From: Desulfovibrio ferrophilus
GTDB lineage: Bacteria; Desulfobacterota; Desulfovibrionia; Desulfovibrionales; Desulfovibrionaceae
Length of the DNA: 64,000 nt
Direction of reading: 5' to 3'
Assembly (NCBI RefSeq): GCF_003966735.1
Contig: NZ_AP017378.1
Location: 1,163,501 to 1,227,500, forward strand
Of the stretch, positions 42,016 through 50,383 are shown in pieces. The notes under the pieces are model-generated. The model was not told the origin of the DNA and ran no database searches. It worked only from the letters and a program-made list of their open reading frames with translations. Each line of letters starts with the position of its first letter. Position 1 is the first letter of the stretch. The position numbers were made by a program, and so were the translations under genes.

Positions 42016-43473
42016 ATGCAGATTTACAACACCATGACCCGGAAGAAAGAACAGTTCACCCCAGTCGAAGAAGGCAAGGTCCGCATGTACGTCTGCGGCA
42101 TCACGGCCTACGACTACTGTCACATCGGTCATGCCCGCTCCGCCGTGGTCTTCGACGTACTCGTTCGCTATCTTCGCCATATCGGCTACGACGTTACCTT
42201 CGCCCGCAACTTCACGGACGTCGATGACAAGATCATCGTTCGTGCCAATGAGAATGGTGAAGACCCCATGGCCCTTGCCGAGCGCTTCATCCAGGCCTTC
42301 TATGAAGACATGGATCGCCTCAATATCCTGCGCGCCGACCTTGAGCCCAAATGCACCGAGCACATCCCCGAAATGATCACCCTGACCGAGGAACTCATCA
42401 CCAAGGGACACGCCTATGCCACCCCCTCGGGAGACGTGTACTTCCGCGTGCGCTCGTTCAAGGACTACGCCAAGCTTTCGGGTCGTGACATTGATGACAT
42501 GCGCTCCGGCGCCCGTGTCGCCCCCGGTGACGAAAAGGAAGACCCTCTGGACTTTGCCCTCTGGAAATCGGCCAAGCCAGGCGAACCCACATGGGACAGC
42601 CCCTGGGGTCCGGGACGTCCCGGCTGGCATCTGGAATGCTCCGCCATGAGTGACAAGCACCTGGAACTCCCGCTGGATATCCACGGCGGCGGTCAGGACC
42701 TGATCTTCCCACACCACGAAAACGAGATTGCCCAATCCGAGGCCGCCACCGGCAAGGAAATGGCCAATTATTGGGTACACAACGGATTCGTGCAGGTCGA
42801 TTCCGAAAAGATGTCCAAAAGTCTGAACAACTTCAAGACCATCCGTGAAATCATGGAGGTCTACCTGCCCGAGACGCTGCGCTATTTTTTGCTGACCAAG
42901 CATTACCGCAGCCCCATCGACTTCACCTTCGAGAATATGGATGAAGCCGAAAAGAATCTGAAACGCATCTACACCGTTAAGCGTGATCTGGCGGTTGCTC
43001 TGGAAAAACAGAAGTGGTCGGGCGCAGATCTGCCCGAGGAACTGACCAAGGAACTGGATGAGCTTGAAGCCGCGTGGGACGCCGCCATGGCTGACGATGT
43101 AAACTCAGCTGCGGCAGTAGGACATGTCTTCGGGGCCATCCGTCTGGCTGGCCGCATCGCCGAGAACAAATCCTGGCGCAAGTCCAAGGGTGCCAAGGAA
43201 GCCTGGGAAAGAATCCTGGCTGATTTGGACAAATGGGGACAGGTGCTGGGTGTTCTGACTGCCGACCCCGAACCCTTCCTGCTTGAACTGCGCAACATCA
43301 AGGCCAAGCGCAAGGGCGTGGATGAAGCCAAAGTCATGGAGCTGCTGGATAAGCGCCTTGAGGCCCGCAGGAATAAGGACTTTGCCGCCTCGGACGCCAT
43401 CCGCGACGAACTGGCGGACATGGAGGTCGAGGTTAAGGATCTGCCCACCGGCCAGGTCTGGGACGTCGTCTAG
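42016..43473 (+). CDS. cysS: Cysteinyl-tRNA synthetase
   Basis: Charges tRNA-Cys. The 485-residue class I synthetase shows the HIGH-type motif YCHIGHARSAV (about residues 38-48), the zinc-site region with CGI near residue 28 and HLECSAMS, GGGQDLIFPHHENEIAQSEA, and KMSKSLNNFKTI (KMSKS near residue 268). The C-terminal DALR-like helices end in the basic KRLEARRNKDFAASDAIRDEL motif. CTGGAGAG upstream of the ATG provides the ribosome-binding site. Confidence 0.97.
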   Translation: MQIYNTMTRKKEQFTPVEEGKVRMYVCGITAYDYCHIGHARSAVVFDVLVRYLRHIGYDVTFARNFTDVDDKIIVRANENGEDPMALAERFIQAFYEDMDRLNILRADLEPKCTEHIPEMITLTEELITKGHAYATPSGDVYFRVRSFKDYAKLSGRDIDDMRSGARVAPGDEKEDPLDFALWKSAKPGEPTWDSPWGPGRPGWHLECSAMSDKHLELPLDIHGGGQDLIFPHHENEIAQSEAATGKEMANYWVHNGFVQVDSEKMSKSLNNFKTIREIMEVYLPETLRYFLLTKHYRSPIDFTFENMDEAEKNLKRIYTVKRDLAVALEKQKWSGADLPEELTKELDELEAAWDAAMADDVNSAAAVGHVFGAIRLAGRIAENKSWRKSKGAKEAWERILADLDKWGQVLGVLTADPEPFLLELRNIKAKRKGVDEAKVMELLDKRLEARRNKDFAASDAIRDELADMEVEVKDLPTGQVWDVV

Positions 43474-43506
43474 GGCGTTTGTGAACATCGTCTACGGCGT
43501 TGCTTC

Positions 43507-43559
43507 AAGGAAATCATACTCTCGTGTACGGGATAGTACACTTCGATCATGATTTCCTT
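43507..43559. repeat. Nested inverted repeat downstream of cysS
   Basis: The outer arms AAGGAAATCAT (43507-43517) and ATGATTTCCTT (43549-43559) are perfect over 11 bp. An inner stem GTGTAC/GTACAC (43524-43541) closes a 6-nt loop. It lies 34 nt after cysS with no T-run. It could be an mRNA 3' stabiliser or a protein-binding site. Confidence 0.55.
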
Positions 43560-43721
43560 TCGCGCCTTGTATCCGAACTTCCCAAGCACCCTAGATCGGG
43601 TATGTTCATTCCTGAACACCTTTCCCTGCTGCCACTTTAGTTGGGGGCCAATTACCCGAGACCGAGTGTCTTTTCATCTCGCATCAGATCATTCCTAGAC
43701 TCTATTATTGAATAAATAATC
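43560..43721. other. Non-coding gap after cysS
   Basis: About 160 nt between the nested hairpin and the terminator. I see no ORF with a ribosome-binding site and no clear promoter or RNA structure. Confidence 0.4.
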
Positions 43722-43746
43722 AAGCCGCCTTCGGGCGGCTTTTTTG
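43722..43746 (+). terminator. Rho-independent terminator
   Basis: AAGCCGCC / GGCGGCTT around a TTCG tetraloop is followed by a T-run. It lies about 250 nt after cysS and 57 nt before the dienelactone-hydrolase-like gene, so that gene should have a promoter very close by, or depend on read-through. Confidence 0.92.
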
Positions 43747-43803
43747 TTGTTGAGGCAAGAAGGACTTGAACCTGATCAGTGGTTGGGGCACAAGGACAGC
43801 ACC

Positions 43804-44532
43804 ATGAGTCAAGACATCTGCATCATTCCCCATCGTTATCAGGACGGCCCAACCGAATTGGAAGGGCTTGTGGTCCGCGATGCCCAAATCAAAGGGCCGC
43901 AGCCGGGCGTTCTATTGATCCATGAGTATACGGGATTGGGAGATTATCTGGTGCCCCATGCCGAGGCACTGGCCCGTGAAGGCTTCATGGTACTCTGTCA
44001 CGACATGTACGGGGTTGGAGTCCGCCCCAAGGACCGTGCCGAGGCTTCCGCTATTTCGCGCCCATTCCGCGATGACAGAATGCTGATGCGCTCACGGGCC
44101 AAGGCCGGATTGGATGCGCTGGCCACCCTGCCCGGAGTTGATACCAAAAGTCTCTATGCTGTGGGCTTTTCATTCGGGGGCGGAGCCGTTCTGGAACTGG
44201 CCCGCAGCAGAGCCCAGCTCCATGCGGCGGTCAGCTTCTACGGCTATCTGGACACAACCCACCCGGCCAACCCGGGCGACATCAAGGCCAAGCTTCTGGT
44301 TTTGCACGGCATGCAGGACAAGGTGGTGACCATGGATCATCTGGGCATGTTCGAAGGCGAGATGGATCTGGCCGGAGCGGATGTGAAGACCGTGGTCTAC
44401 CCCCACGCCGGACACGCCTTTTCCAACTTCAGTGCTCAGCCCGATCCGGCTTCGGGTTCCTTCCCCTGCCGCGAAGCCCACGAAGATGCCTGGAACGAAA
44501 TGCTGCGCCTTTTTCAATCCTGCCTGGACTGA
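43804..44532 (+). CDS. Dienelactone hydrolase-family protein
   Basis: A 242-residue alpha/beta hydrolase with GVLLIHEYTGLGDYLVPHA (a Glu at the family position), the nucleophile elbow VGFSFGGGAVLELA, LVLHGMQDKVV (acid) and YPHAGHAFSNF (His). Classical dienelactone hydrolases use Cys at the nucleophile; here it is Ser, so this is more likely a general esterase-type member. ATG 43804 lies after AAGGA at 9 nt; an in-frame start at 43744 would sit inside the terminator. Substrate unknown. Convergent with miaA. Confidence 0.9.
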   Translation: MSQDICIIPHRYQDGPTELEGLVVRDAQIKGPQPGVLLIHEYTGLGDYLVPHAEALAREGFMVLCHDMYGVGVRPKDRAEASAISRPFRDDRMLMRSRAKAGLDALATLPGVDTKSLYAVGFSFGGGAVLELARSRAQLHAAVSFYGYLDTTHPANPGDIKAKLLVLHGMQDKVVTMDHLGMFEGEMDLAGADVKTVVYPHAGHAFSNFSAQPDPASGSFPCREAHEDAWNEMLRLFQSCLD

Positions 44533-44562
44533 TCAACAGACAGGCCTTCAACTCACATGAAA

Positions 44563-44583
44563 AAGCGGGCCATAAGCCCGCTT
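44563..44583 (-). terminator. Rho-independent terminator of the rsmD-coaD-miaA group
   Basis: AAGCGGGC / GCCCGCTT with a 5-nt loop. On the minus strand it runs into TTTTTC. It begins 20 nt after the miaA stop; on the plus strand it could also serve the dienelactone-hydrolase-like gene. Confidence 0.85.
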
Positions 44584-44603
44584 CAGTCATTCGCAAGTAA
44601 CCG

Positions 44604-45518
44604 CTATTCCGCCAACGCCGCTCGCGCCGCCTCAAGCATCTTCTCGTGCTCGCGTGGGCGGAACCACTGAATTTCCTTATCCCCATTAAACCAAGTCAGT
44701 TGGCGCTTGGCATAGGCGCGAGTGTTCTTGCCCCACAAGGCCTTGCACTCCTCCAAATCGATTTCCTGCTTGAGATAGGCATGCAGCTCGGCGCAGCCAA
44801 TTCCGGTCCAGCCCGGGGCCTCGCGATCACTGTTCTTCTCCATGGCAGCCTTGGCCTCACCCATGGCACCCATATCCAGCATCACGTCAATGCGTTTGTA
44901 AAGATACGGCGTCAACTCCGTCAGAGGAATACCCACTCCCAGCTTCACGGCATGAAAGTCACGCGTCTCCACGGTCTCTGCATGCCAGCAGGACAATGGC
45001 TTTTTCGTGGCCTCGTAGACCTCGAGACCACGCATGATGCGCTGGCGATCATTAGGGTGCAGGCGCTCAGCCAAAGGCGCATCCACCTCGGCCAAATCAC
45101 GGTGCAACCGGTTGGGCCCCAACTTCTCGCAGGCCTCCTGGATCTTCTTGCGAACAGCCTCGGGAATGGGCGGGATGGGAGCCAAAGGTTGCAGCAGTGC
45201 CTTCAGATACAGGCCTGTGCCACCAACCAGAATGGGAACCTTACCTCGCGAGCGGACCTCGGCAATGGTCTCGATCAGCAGGTCAGAGTATGCCGCCGCC
45301 CCAAGTGATTGATGAGTCTGCAAAAAACCATACAGTAGATGCGGGCACTGAGCGCGTTCTTCGGACGATGGCTGGGCCGTGATGACCGGAAAATCCTCGT
45401 AGACCTGACGAGAGTCGAAATTGATGACCTCACCGTCCAGTTCACGGGCCAGATAGATACCGGCCCCGGTCTTGCCTGCGGCCGTGGGACCGGGGATGCA
45501 CAGTAAGGGATAACTCAT
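44604..45518 (-). CDS. miaA: tRNA dimethylallyltransferase
   Basis: Adds the dimethylallyl group to A37 of tRNAs reading UNN codons. The 304-residue protein begins LCIPGPTAAGKTG (P-loop), then INFDSRQVYEDFPVITAQP, ILVGGTGLYLKALLQPLAP and HPNDRQRIMRGLEVYEAT. The C-terminus has YAKRQLTWFNG, the family hallmark. The start overlaps nothing; coaD ends 5 nt upstream, so they are co-transcribed. The isoprenoid donor comes from the MEP pathway, whose ispDF gene is about 3 kb away. Confidence 0.96.
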   Translation of the reverse strand: MSYPLLCIPGPTAAGKTGAGIYLARELDGEVINFDSRQVYEDFPVITAQPSSEERAQCPHLLYGFLQTHQSLGAAAYSDLLIETIAEVRSRGKVPILVGGTGLYLKALLQPLAPIPPIPEAVRKKIQEACEKLGPNRLHRDLAEVDAPLAERLHPNDRQRIMRGLEVYEATKKPLSCWHAETVETRDFHAVKLGVGIPLTELTPYLYKRIDVMLDMGAMGEAKAAMEKNSDREAPGWTGIGCAELHAYLKQEIDLEECKALWGKNTRAYAKRQLTWFNGDKEIQWFRPREHEKMLEAARAALAE

Positions 45519-45523
45519 GAGCC

Positions 45524-46048
45524 TTAGCCACCGCTCCCATCGCGCTCACGCTGTCGCTGTACGCATTTTTTGTAGAGTTCCGGCACGATGAGATTGGGTA
45601 CCAGTCCCTGAATATTACCACCGTGGCAGGCGGCTTCCTTGATGATGGAGGAACTGATGTACATCCACTTGTAATCGGTCATCAAAAATACAGTCTGAAC
45701 ATTACGAGCCAGACGGCGATTCATCAATGCCATCTGAAACTCGTACTCAAAGTCGGAAACGGCTCGCAGCCCGCGCAGAATGGCTCCCGCTTTGCGGCGT
45801 TGCACATAATCCACCAACAATCCCGAAAAGCCCTCCACAACAACATTCTTGTCATCCTTGAAGACTTCCTGGGCCAGAGCCACTCGCTCATCCATGCTAA
45901 ACAGCGGGGTCTTGCTAGAGTCCTTAGCCACGGCCACCACAACCGAATGAAACAGTTTCAACCCACGGCGCACGATGGAGACATGCCCGTTGGTCAGGGG
46001 ATCGAAGGTCCCGGGGTAAATGGCCGTTACTTTGACACAGTCTTCCAT
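45524..46048 (-). CDS. coaD: Phosphopantetheine adenylyltransferase
   Basis: Fourth step of coenzyme A synthesis. The 174-residue protein shows YPGTFDPLTNGHVSIVRR (the nucleotidyltransferase T/HxGH signature), GLRAVSDFEYEFQMALMNR and the C-terminal YISSSIIKEAACHGG with the SSxxR/K motif. ATG 46048 has AAGGA 7 nt upstream and overlaps the end of rsmD by 22 nt; an in-frame GTG at 46036 would give the family's shorter start. rsmD-coaD pairing is common in bacteria. Confidence 0.96.
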   Translation of the reverse strand: MEDCVKVTAIYPGTFDPLTNGHVSIVRRGLKLFHSVVVAVAKDSSKTPLFSMDERVALAQEVFKDDKNVVVEGFSGLLVDYVQRRKAGAILRGLRAVSDFEYEFQMALMNRRLARNVQTVFLMTDYKWMYISSSIIKEAACHGGNIQGLVPNLIVPELYKKCVQRQRERDGSGG

Positions 46049-46596
46049 ACCACTATCCTTGTTTGTCCATATGAGCGATCAGTCACCAATTCCAAATCAG
46101 GATGCACGGCCTCTGGTTCGAGCGCAAGTCCGGCCTCAACCTCGGCCAAAACAAAGGCCTCGGGAGCAATCCAGCCACCGCCAAGAGCTTTTTCCAAGGC
46201 CGGAACCAGCAGGTCCTTGCCATAGGGGGGATCAATGAAGACCAGCCCGAAGGCCCGGTCCGGTGCACCACTGAGCAACTTGAACAGGTCCGTTGCATAG
46301 ACCCGCGCCCTGTCCTTGCCAAGCCCTAAATCCTTCAGATTACCACTGATGCAGGTCGCCGCGTTCTTGCTTTTCTCCACAAAGGCAGCATACGCCGCCC
46401 CGCGTGACAGGGCTTCCAATGCCAGGCTACCACTCCCGGCAAACAGATCAAGGACGTAAAGCCCCTCCCAATCAAGGCCACGGGCCACTAGCATGGAGAA
46501 AATGGCCCCACGCACCTTGGAGGTCGCTGGCCGATATCCCGGCCCAGAGACGGAGCGTATGGTCCGCCCCCCAAATTCACCACTAATAATTCTCAT
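46027..46596 (-). CDS. rsmD: 16S rRNA (guanine-966-N2)-methyltransferase
   Basis: Modifies G966 of 16S rRNA in the 30S subunit. The 189-residue protein has RIISGEFGGRTIRSV and RPATSKVRGAIFSML at the start, the SAM motif VLDLFAGSGSLALEALSRGA and the catalytic FIDPPYGKDLL (N6/N2-type DPPY). It is the first gene of the rsmD-coaD-miaA group; its upstream gap to the beta-CASP gene is 289 nt. Confidence 0.95.
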   Translation of the reverse strand: MRIISGEFGGRTIRSVSGPGYRPATSKVRGAIFSMLVARGLDWEGLYVLDLFAGSGSLALEALSRGAAYAAFVEKSKNAATCISGNLKDLGLGKDRARVYATDLFKLLSGAPDRAFGLVFIDPPYGKDLLVPALEKALGGGWIAPEAFVLAEVEAGLALEPEAVHPDLELVTDRSYGQTRIVVWKTVSK

Positions 46597-46885
46597 ACGC
46601 AGATCCGTTCAGACAATGGTAACACAACTATCACCCCTTCCAATCATTCGGAAAACAGCGAGTACAAGGCTTGAAAGCGAAAGGGAATCGAAAATATTGC
46701 CAATAAGCAAACGCTCGGATCCCATAAAATAACGACGTAATTGCTGAAATTCAAATAACCACCCAATCGTTCAAAAAAAGGCGAGGGCTAGGTGCAACGG
46801 CGCATGGGATCGAAATGTATCCTGATACATGAGACTCCATACCAACCGCAGCAACACAGCCCCCGCTGTAATTCTGACCGCTTGA
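46597..46885. other. Gap between the beta-CASP gene and rsmD with a small palindrome
   Basis: About 290 nt. ATGTATC CT GATACAT (46815-46830) is a perfect 7-bp palindrome that can extend to an ATGG/CCAT outer pairing. A seven-base A-run at 46777-46783 is a T-run on the minus strand and may end the beta-CASP transcript, but the stem ahead of it is poor. The right part must contain the rsmD promoter; no strong boxes are visible. Confidence 0.45.
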
Positions 46886-48493
46886 TCAGACTTCGGATGC
46901 CAGTCCCAGCAGTTCCTTGTTGATTTCCAATAGCCTGTCGCGCAGATCGGTCTGATCTATCCAGTTTTTGTCTTGCAAGGCTTCGACCCGACCTCGCAGG
47001 GTAGTGAGCTGACCTTCGGTCTGTGCAATGAGGAAATCCCAATCGATGCGCGGATGGGCGACTTCCTCGTCCACGACAGTCGCAAGAGGCTGGCCGGGCA
47101 ACATCGTGCAGACTTCCATGTAATCGGGAATGTGCACCTCAAGATTGAACTTGTCTTCGATAAGCTTGCCCAGTGTGCGTTGCTTCTTGTTCTCACCATG
47201 CACCAGGAAAATTTTCATCTTCGGTGTGGTGAAGTGCTCAAGCCACTCAAGCATCTCGGACTGCCCGGCATGTGCCGAGAACCCGCCGATGGTGAAGACC
47301 TTGGCCTTGACCGCAATTTCCTCGCCAAAGATCCGTATCACCTCGGCACCATCAACGATACGGCGGCCCGGCGTACCCTTGCCCTGATAGCCGACGAAGA
47401 CCACGCTGGCTCCAGGTCTCCAGAGGTTATGCCGCAGATGGTGCTTGATGCGTCCCGCGTTACACATGCCACTGGCGGAAATGACCACCGCAGGCCCTGC
47501 GGTCAGGTTGATTGCCTGGGATTGCGCCGTGGTCGGAGTAAATTTCAGATTGGTCAGATCCAGCGGATCGCCACCGGACTCCAGAATGGCTTTGGTCTCT
47601 TCATCGTAATATTTAGGATATTTGCGAAAGACTTCCGTAGCCTTGATGGCCATGGGGCTATCCACGTACACGGGCATGTCCGCTGGCAGTTTGCCTTCTT
47701 TTTCCAACAGATACAGGGAATACAAAATTTCCTGCGTCCGCTCCACGGCAAAGGCCGGAATAATTACCTTCTCATTCTTGGCGTAGCTGTAGGCAATGGC
47801 CTCAGCCAATTCCACACGGCTGTTGGTCTTGTTCTTGTGATCACGATCACCATAGGTGGATTCCATGAACAGATAATGGGCATCCTTGATAATACTCGGA
47901 TCGTTGATCAACAATTGATCCGGTCGCCCGAGGTCACCTGAGAACACTGCCTTGAATTCACCATCGGCTTCCTGCACGCAGAGTTCGATGAAAGCGGAAC
48001 CCAGAATATGCCCAGCGTCCATGTAATTGACTTCAAGCTCCGGAAAAGGCTTGAAGGGCTTGTTGTATTCCACGGCTTCGAGAAGTGACAGGGTCTTCTC
48101 GGCATCAGCCATGGTGTACAGAGGCTGGGTCATCTCCTTGCCGAAGCGTTGGCGCTTCTTGTTGCGCCATTCGGCTTCCATTTCTTGGATATGCGCACTA
48201 TCGCGAAGCATGATCTCAAGCAGGTCCTTGGTCGGCGGAGTGCAGTAGATCGTCCCTTTGAACCCGTCACGCACCATACGCGGCAACAGGCCGGAGTGGT
48301 CGATATGGGCATGTGTAATCAGAAAGAATTCTACCTCGGAAGGCTTGTACTTCCACGTATCGAGGTTGCGCTTTTCAATCTCCGCGTTACCTTGGTGCAT
48401 GCCGCAATCCACGGCGAAACGGTGATTGCCGGTCTCCATCATGTGGCAGGAGCCGGTCACGGTCTTGGCGGCGCCCAGAAACTGGATTTTCAT
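46886..48493 (-). CDS. MBL-fold beta-CASP exoribonuclease-like protein
   Basis: A 535-residue metallo-beta-lactamase/beta-CASP protein of the CPSF73-like type. The N-terminal start KIQFLGAAKTVTGSCHMME is typical, and zinc motifs THAHIDHSG, DAGHILGSAF and FSGDLG are intact. Beta-CASP motifs include IIPAFAVERTQEILY, VYVDSPMAIKAT, VISASGMCNAGRI, FVGYQGKGTPGR, and GGFSAHAGQSEML near residue 395, followed by FLVHGE. Members process RNA, so a 5'-3' exo- or endoribonuclease is the likely function. The last ~60 residues are helical and may be a family extension. Divergent from the LOG-family gene. Confidence 0.92.
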   Translation of the reverse strand: MKIQFLGAAKTVTGSCHMMETGNHRFAVDCGMHQGNAEIEKRNLDTWKYKPSEVEFFLITHAHIDHSGLLPRMVRDGFKGTIYCTPPTKDLLEIMLRDSAHIQEMEAEWRNKKRQRFGKEMTQPLYTMADAEKTLSLLEAVEYNKPFKPFPELEVNYMDAGHILGSAFIELCVQEADGEFKAVFSGDLGRPDQLLINDPSIIKDAHYLFMESTYGDRDHKNKTNSRVELAEAIAYSYAKNEKVIIPAFAVERTQEILYSLYLLEKEGKLPADMPVYVDSPMAIKATEVFRKYPKYYDEETKAILESGGDPLDLTNLKFTPTTAQSQAINLTAGPAVVISASGMCNAGRIKHHLRHNLWRPGASVVFVGYQGKGTPGRRIVDGAEVIRIFGEEIAVKAKVFTIGGFSAHAGQSEMLEWLEHFTTPKMKIFLVHGENKKQRTLGKLIEDKFNLEVHIPDYMEVCTMLPGQPLATVVDEEVAHPRIDWDFLIAQTEGQLTTLRGRVEALQDKNWIDQTDLRDRLLEINKELLGLASEV

Positions 48494-48570
48494 CGAGAGT
48501 GATCCTTGTCTGGCCCCGGAAAGCCGGAGCGTGGTGGTTCCAAAGTGGCATGAAAAAGTATACTACGACC

Positions 48571-48625
48571 TGACGGACTCCATCCCATACCTAACCTGTA
48601 CCAGATATGTAAAGATAGTCCGTCA
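48571..48625 (+). promoter_or_regulatory. Inverted repeat in the LOG-gene leader
   Basis: TGACGGACT (48571-48579) and AGTCCGTCA (48617-48625) are perfectly complementary over 9 bp with a 37-nt spacer. The right arm ends 9 nt before the AAGGAG ribosome-binding site. It may be an operator in the divergent promoter region or a leader hairpin. Confidence 0.45.
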
Positions 48626-48645
48626 ATCCCAACAAGGAGAACACA

Positions 48646-49302
48646 GTGGGAGATAAGAAGCAGTTTCTCATCGACGAACTTTCCGTCGGAGAGTCTTGGC
48701 GGCTGTTCAAGATCATGGCCGAAATCGTCGATGGTTTCGATACCATGAGCGAAATCAAGAACGGCGTGTCCATCTTCGGTTCGGCACGAGTCAAATCCGA
48801 CCAGCCCATCTTTCAGCAGACCGAAGAAATTGCGGCCAAGCTGACCCAGGCCGGTTATTCCGTGATCTCGGGCGGTGGCCCGGGACTGATGGAAGCCGCC
48901 AACAAGGGGGCCAAGGAAGCAGGAGGCGAATCCGTAGGCCTGCACATCAACCTCCCCTTCGAGCAGGAATCCAACCCGTACCTGACCACTCGAGTCAACT
49001 TCAATTATTTCTTTGTTCGCAAGTTGATGTTCATCAAATACGCCCTGGCATACGTTGCCATGCCCGGCGGATTCGGCACTTTGGACGAGTTGTTCGAGGC
49101 TCTCGTGCTTATCCAGACCCAGCGCATCAAGCGCTTCCCCATCATCCTCTTCGGTAGTGAATACTGGGGCGGACTGATTGACTGGATCAAGGCTCGCCTC
49201 ATCGCAGACGGTTATGCTGGCGAACAGGATCTGGAGTTGCTGACAATCCTCGACACTCCTGACGAAGTGGTCAAATACATCAAAAAACACGTCATCGTGT
49301 AG
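48646..49302 (+). CDS. LOG-family (TIGR00730) protein
   Basis: A 218-residue Rossmann-type protein with GSARVKSDQPIFQQ, ISGGGPGLMEAANKGA and the family signature MPGGFGTLDELFE. These motifs define the lysine-decarboxylase-like/LOG group, whose well-studied members are cytokinin-riboside 5'-monophosphate phosphoribohydrolases or nucleotide 5'-monophosphate nucleosidases. The true substrate here is unknown. The start is GTG with AAGGAG 6 nt upstream. A long palindrome follows before the next gene. Confidence 0.93.
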   Translation: MGDKKQFLIDELSVGESWRLFKIMAEIVDGFDTMSEIKNGVSIFGSARVKSDQPIFQQTEEIAAKLTQAGYSVISGGGPGLMEAANKGAKEAGGESVGLHINLPFEQESNPYLTTRVNFNYFFVRKLMFIKYALAYVAMPGGFGTLDELFEALVLIQTQRIKRFPIILFGSEYWGGLIDWIKARLIADGYAGEQDLELLTILDTPDEVVKYIKKHVIV

Positions 49303-49328
49303 CCTCGTGGTGGCACACCAATAATATT

Positions 49329-49352
49329 TCCGGGCCGCAGTTGCGGCCCGGA
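49329..49352. repeat. 24-nt palindrome between the LOG and EamA genes
   Basis: TCCGGGCCGCA (49329-49339) and TGCGGCCCGGA (49342-49352) are perfectly complementary with a 2-nt centre. It lies 27 nt after the LOG stop and 10 nt before the transporter start codon, overlapping where its ribosome-binding site would be. No T-run follows, so it is an atypical terminator at best. Confidence 0.6.
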
Positions 49353-49361
49353 ATCATTCTG

Positions 49362-50243
49362 ATGAAACAACAACACCAAGCCTACTGCTACGGACTGATC
49401 ACGGTCCTGCTCTGGTCCACTGTGGCTTCAGCCTTCAAGCTGTCGCTCAGACACATGGATCACATGCAACTCCTGCTCTACTCATCCATCGCCTCGCTCA
49501 TGACCCTGACGGTCATCCTCATGGCCCAGGGCAAACTCACATTGCTTCTCTCCATGAACCGCAGGCAATGGCTTGTTTCCGCAGCCTTTGGGCTCATCAA
49601 CCCGTTTTTGTATTACATCGTACTTTTCAAAGCATACGACCTGCTGCCCGCGCAGGAGGCACAACCACTGAACTACACGTGGGCTGTCACTCTGGCCCTG
49701 CTGTCCATCCCTTTGCTTGGCCAGAAACTCAGCGTCAAGGATCTGCTGGCCCTGCTCATCAGTTACACTGGGGTCGTACTCATTTCCACCCACGGCGACC
49801 CGCTGGGCTTCACTTTCTCGGACCCGCTCGGCGTGGCTTTGGCTCTGGGCAGTACGGTCATCTGGGCCTTGTACTGGATATTCAACACCCGTGATTCCCG
49901 GGACCCGGTTGTGGGGCTGACCGCCAATTTCGCTTGTGGTACGATCTACGTGTTGATTGCCACGACACTTGTCTCGGACGTCATGGTTGGGGATTGGCGA
50001 GGGCTGGCAGGAGCCGCTTATGTCGGTGTCTTCGAGATGGGCCTGACTTTCGTACTCTGGCTCAAGGCACTCAAACTTTCGGAAACAACGGCAAAGGTCG
50101 GAAATCTGATCTTCATCTCACCTTTTGTCTCCCTGATTCTGATCCACTTTATTGTGGGCGAGGAAATCCTGCCGTCCACGATCTATGGCCTTATGTTCAT
50201 CATCGCGGGCATCGCTCTGCAGCAGATCAAGCGCAAAGTCTGA
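49362..50243 (+). CDS. EamA/DMT-family transporter
   Basis: A 293-residue membrane protein with about ten helices in two EamA repeats: the first includes YGLITVLLWSTVASAFKLSL, the second starts near DPLGVALALGSTVIWALYW. This family exports amino acids, nucleotide sugars and related metabolites; substrate unknown. ATG 49362 is chosen over the upstream in-frame start because the latter sits inside the palindrome at 49329-49352. The Shine-Dalgarno is weak. It precedes the glycan operon by 140 nt, which may or may not be functional linkage. Confidence 0.9.
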   Translation: MKQQHQAYCYGLITVLLWSTVASAFKLSLRHMDHMQLLLYSSIASLMTLTVILMAQGKLTLLLSMNRRQWLVSAAFGLINPFLYYIVLFKAYDLLPAQEAQPLNYTWAVTLALLSIPLLGQKLSVKDLLALLISYTGVVLISTHGDPLGFTFSDPLGVALALGSTVIWALYWIFNTRDSRDPVVGLTANFACGTIYVLIATTLVSDVMVGDWRGLAGAAYVGVFEMGLTFVLWLKALKLSETTAKVGNLIFISPFVSLILIHFIVGEEILPSTIYGLMFIIAGIALQQIKRKV

Positions 50244-50383
50244 TAAACCTTCTCCACAACTCATCTGCACCGCCTGACAACCACTACCAAATCTTTTGAA
50301 CGCGCCTCGCGGCATTGTCGCTTCCGGCCCTTTCTGATATCCATTCCCGGTTGCAACCAAACCGACAACCCAAGAGAATTTCC

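Noticed and set aside
43804-44532. True dienelactone hydrolase (clcD-type)
   Set aside because: The nucleophile is Ser (GFSFGG) rather than the diagnostic Cys, and there is no chlorocatechol pathway context.
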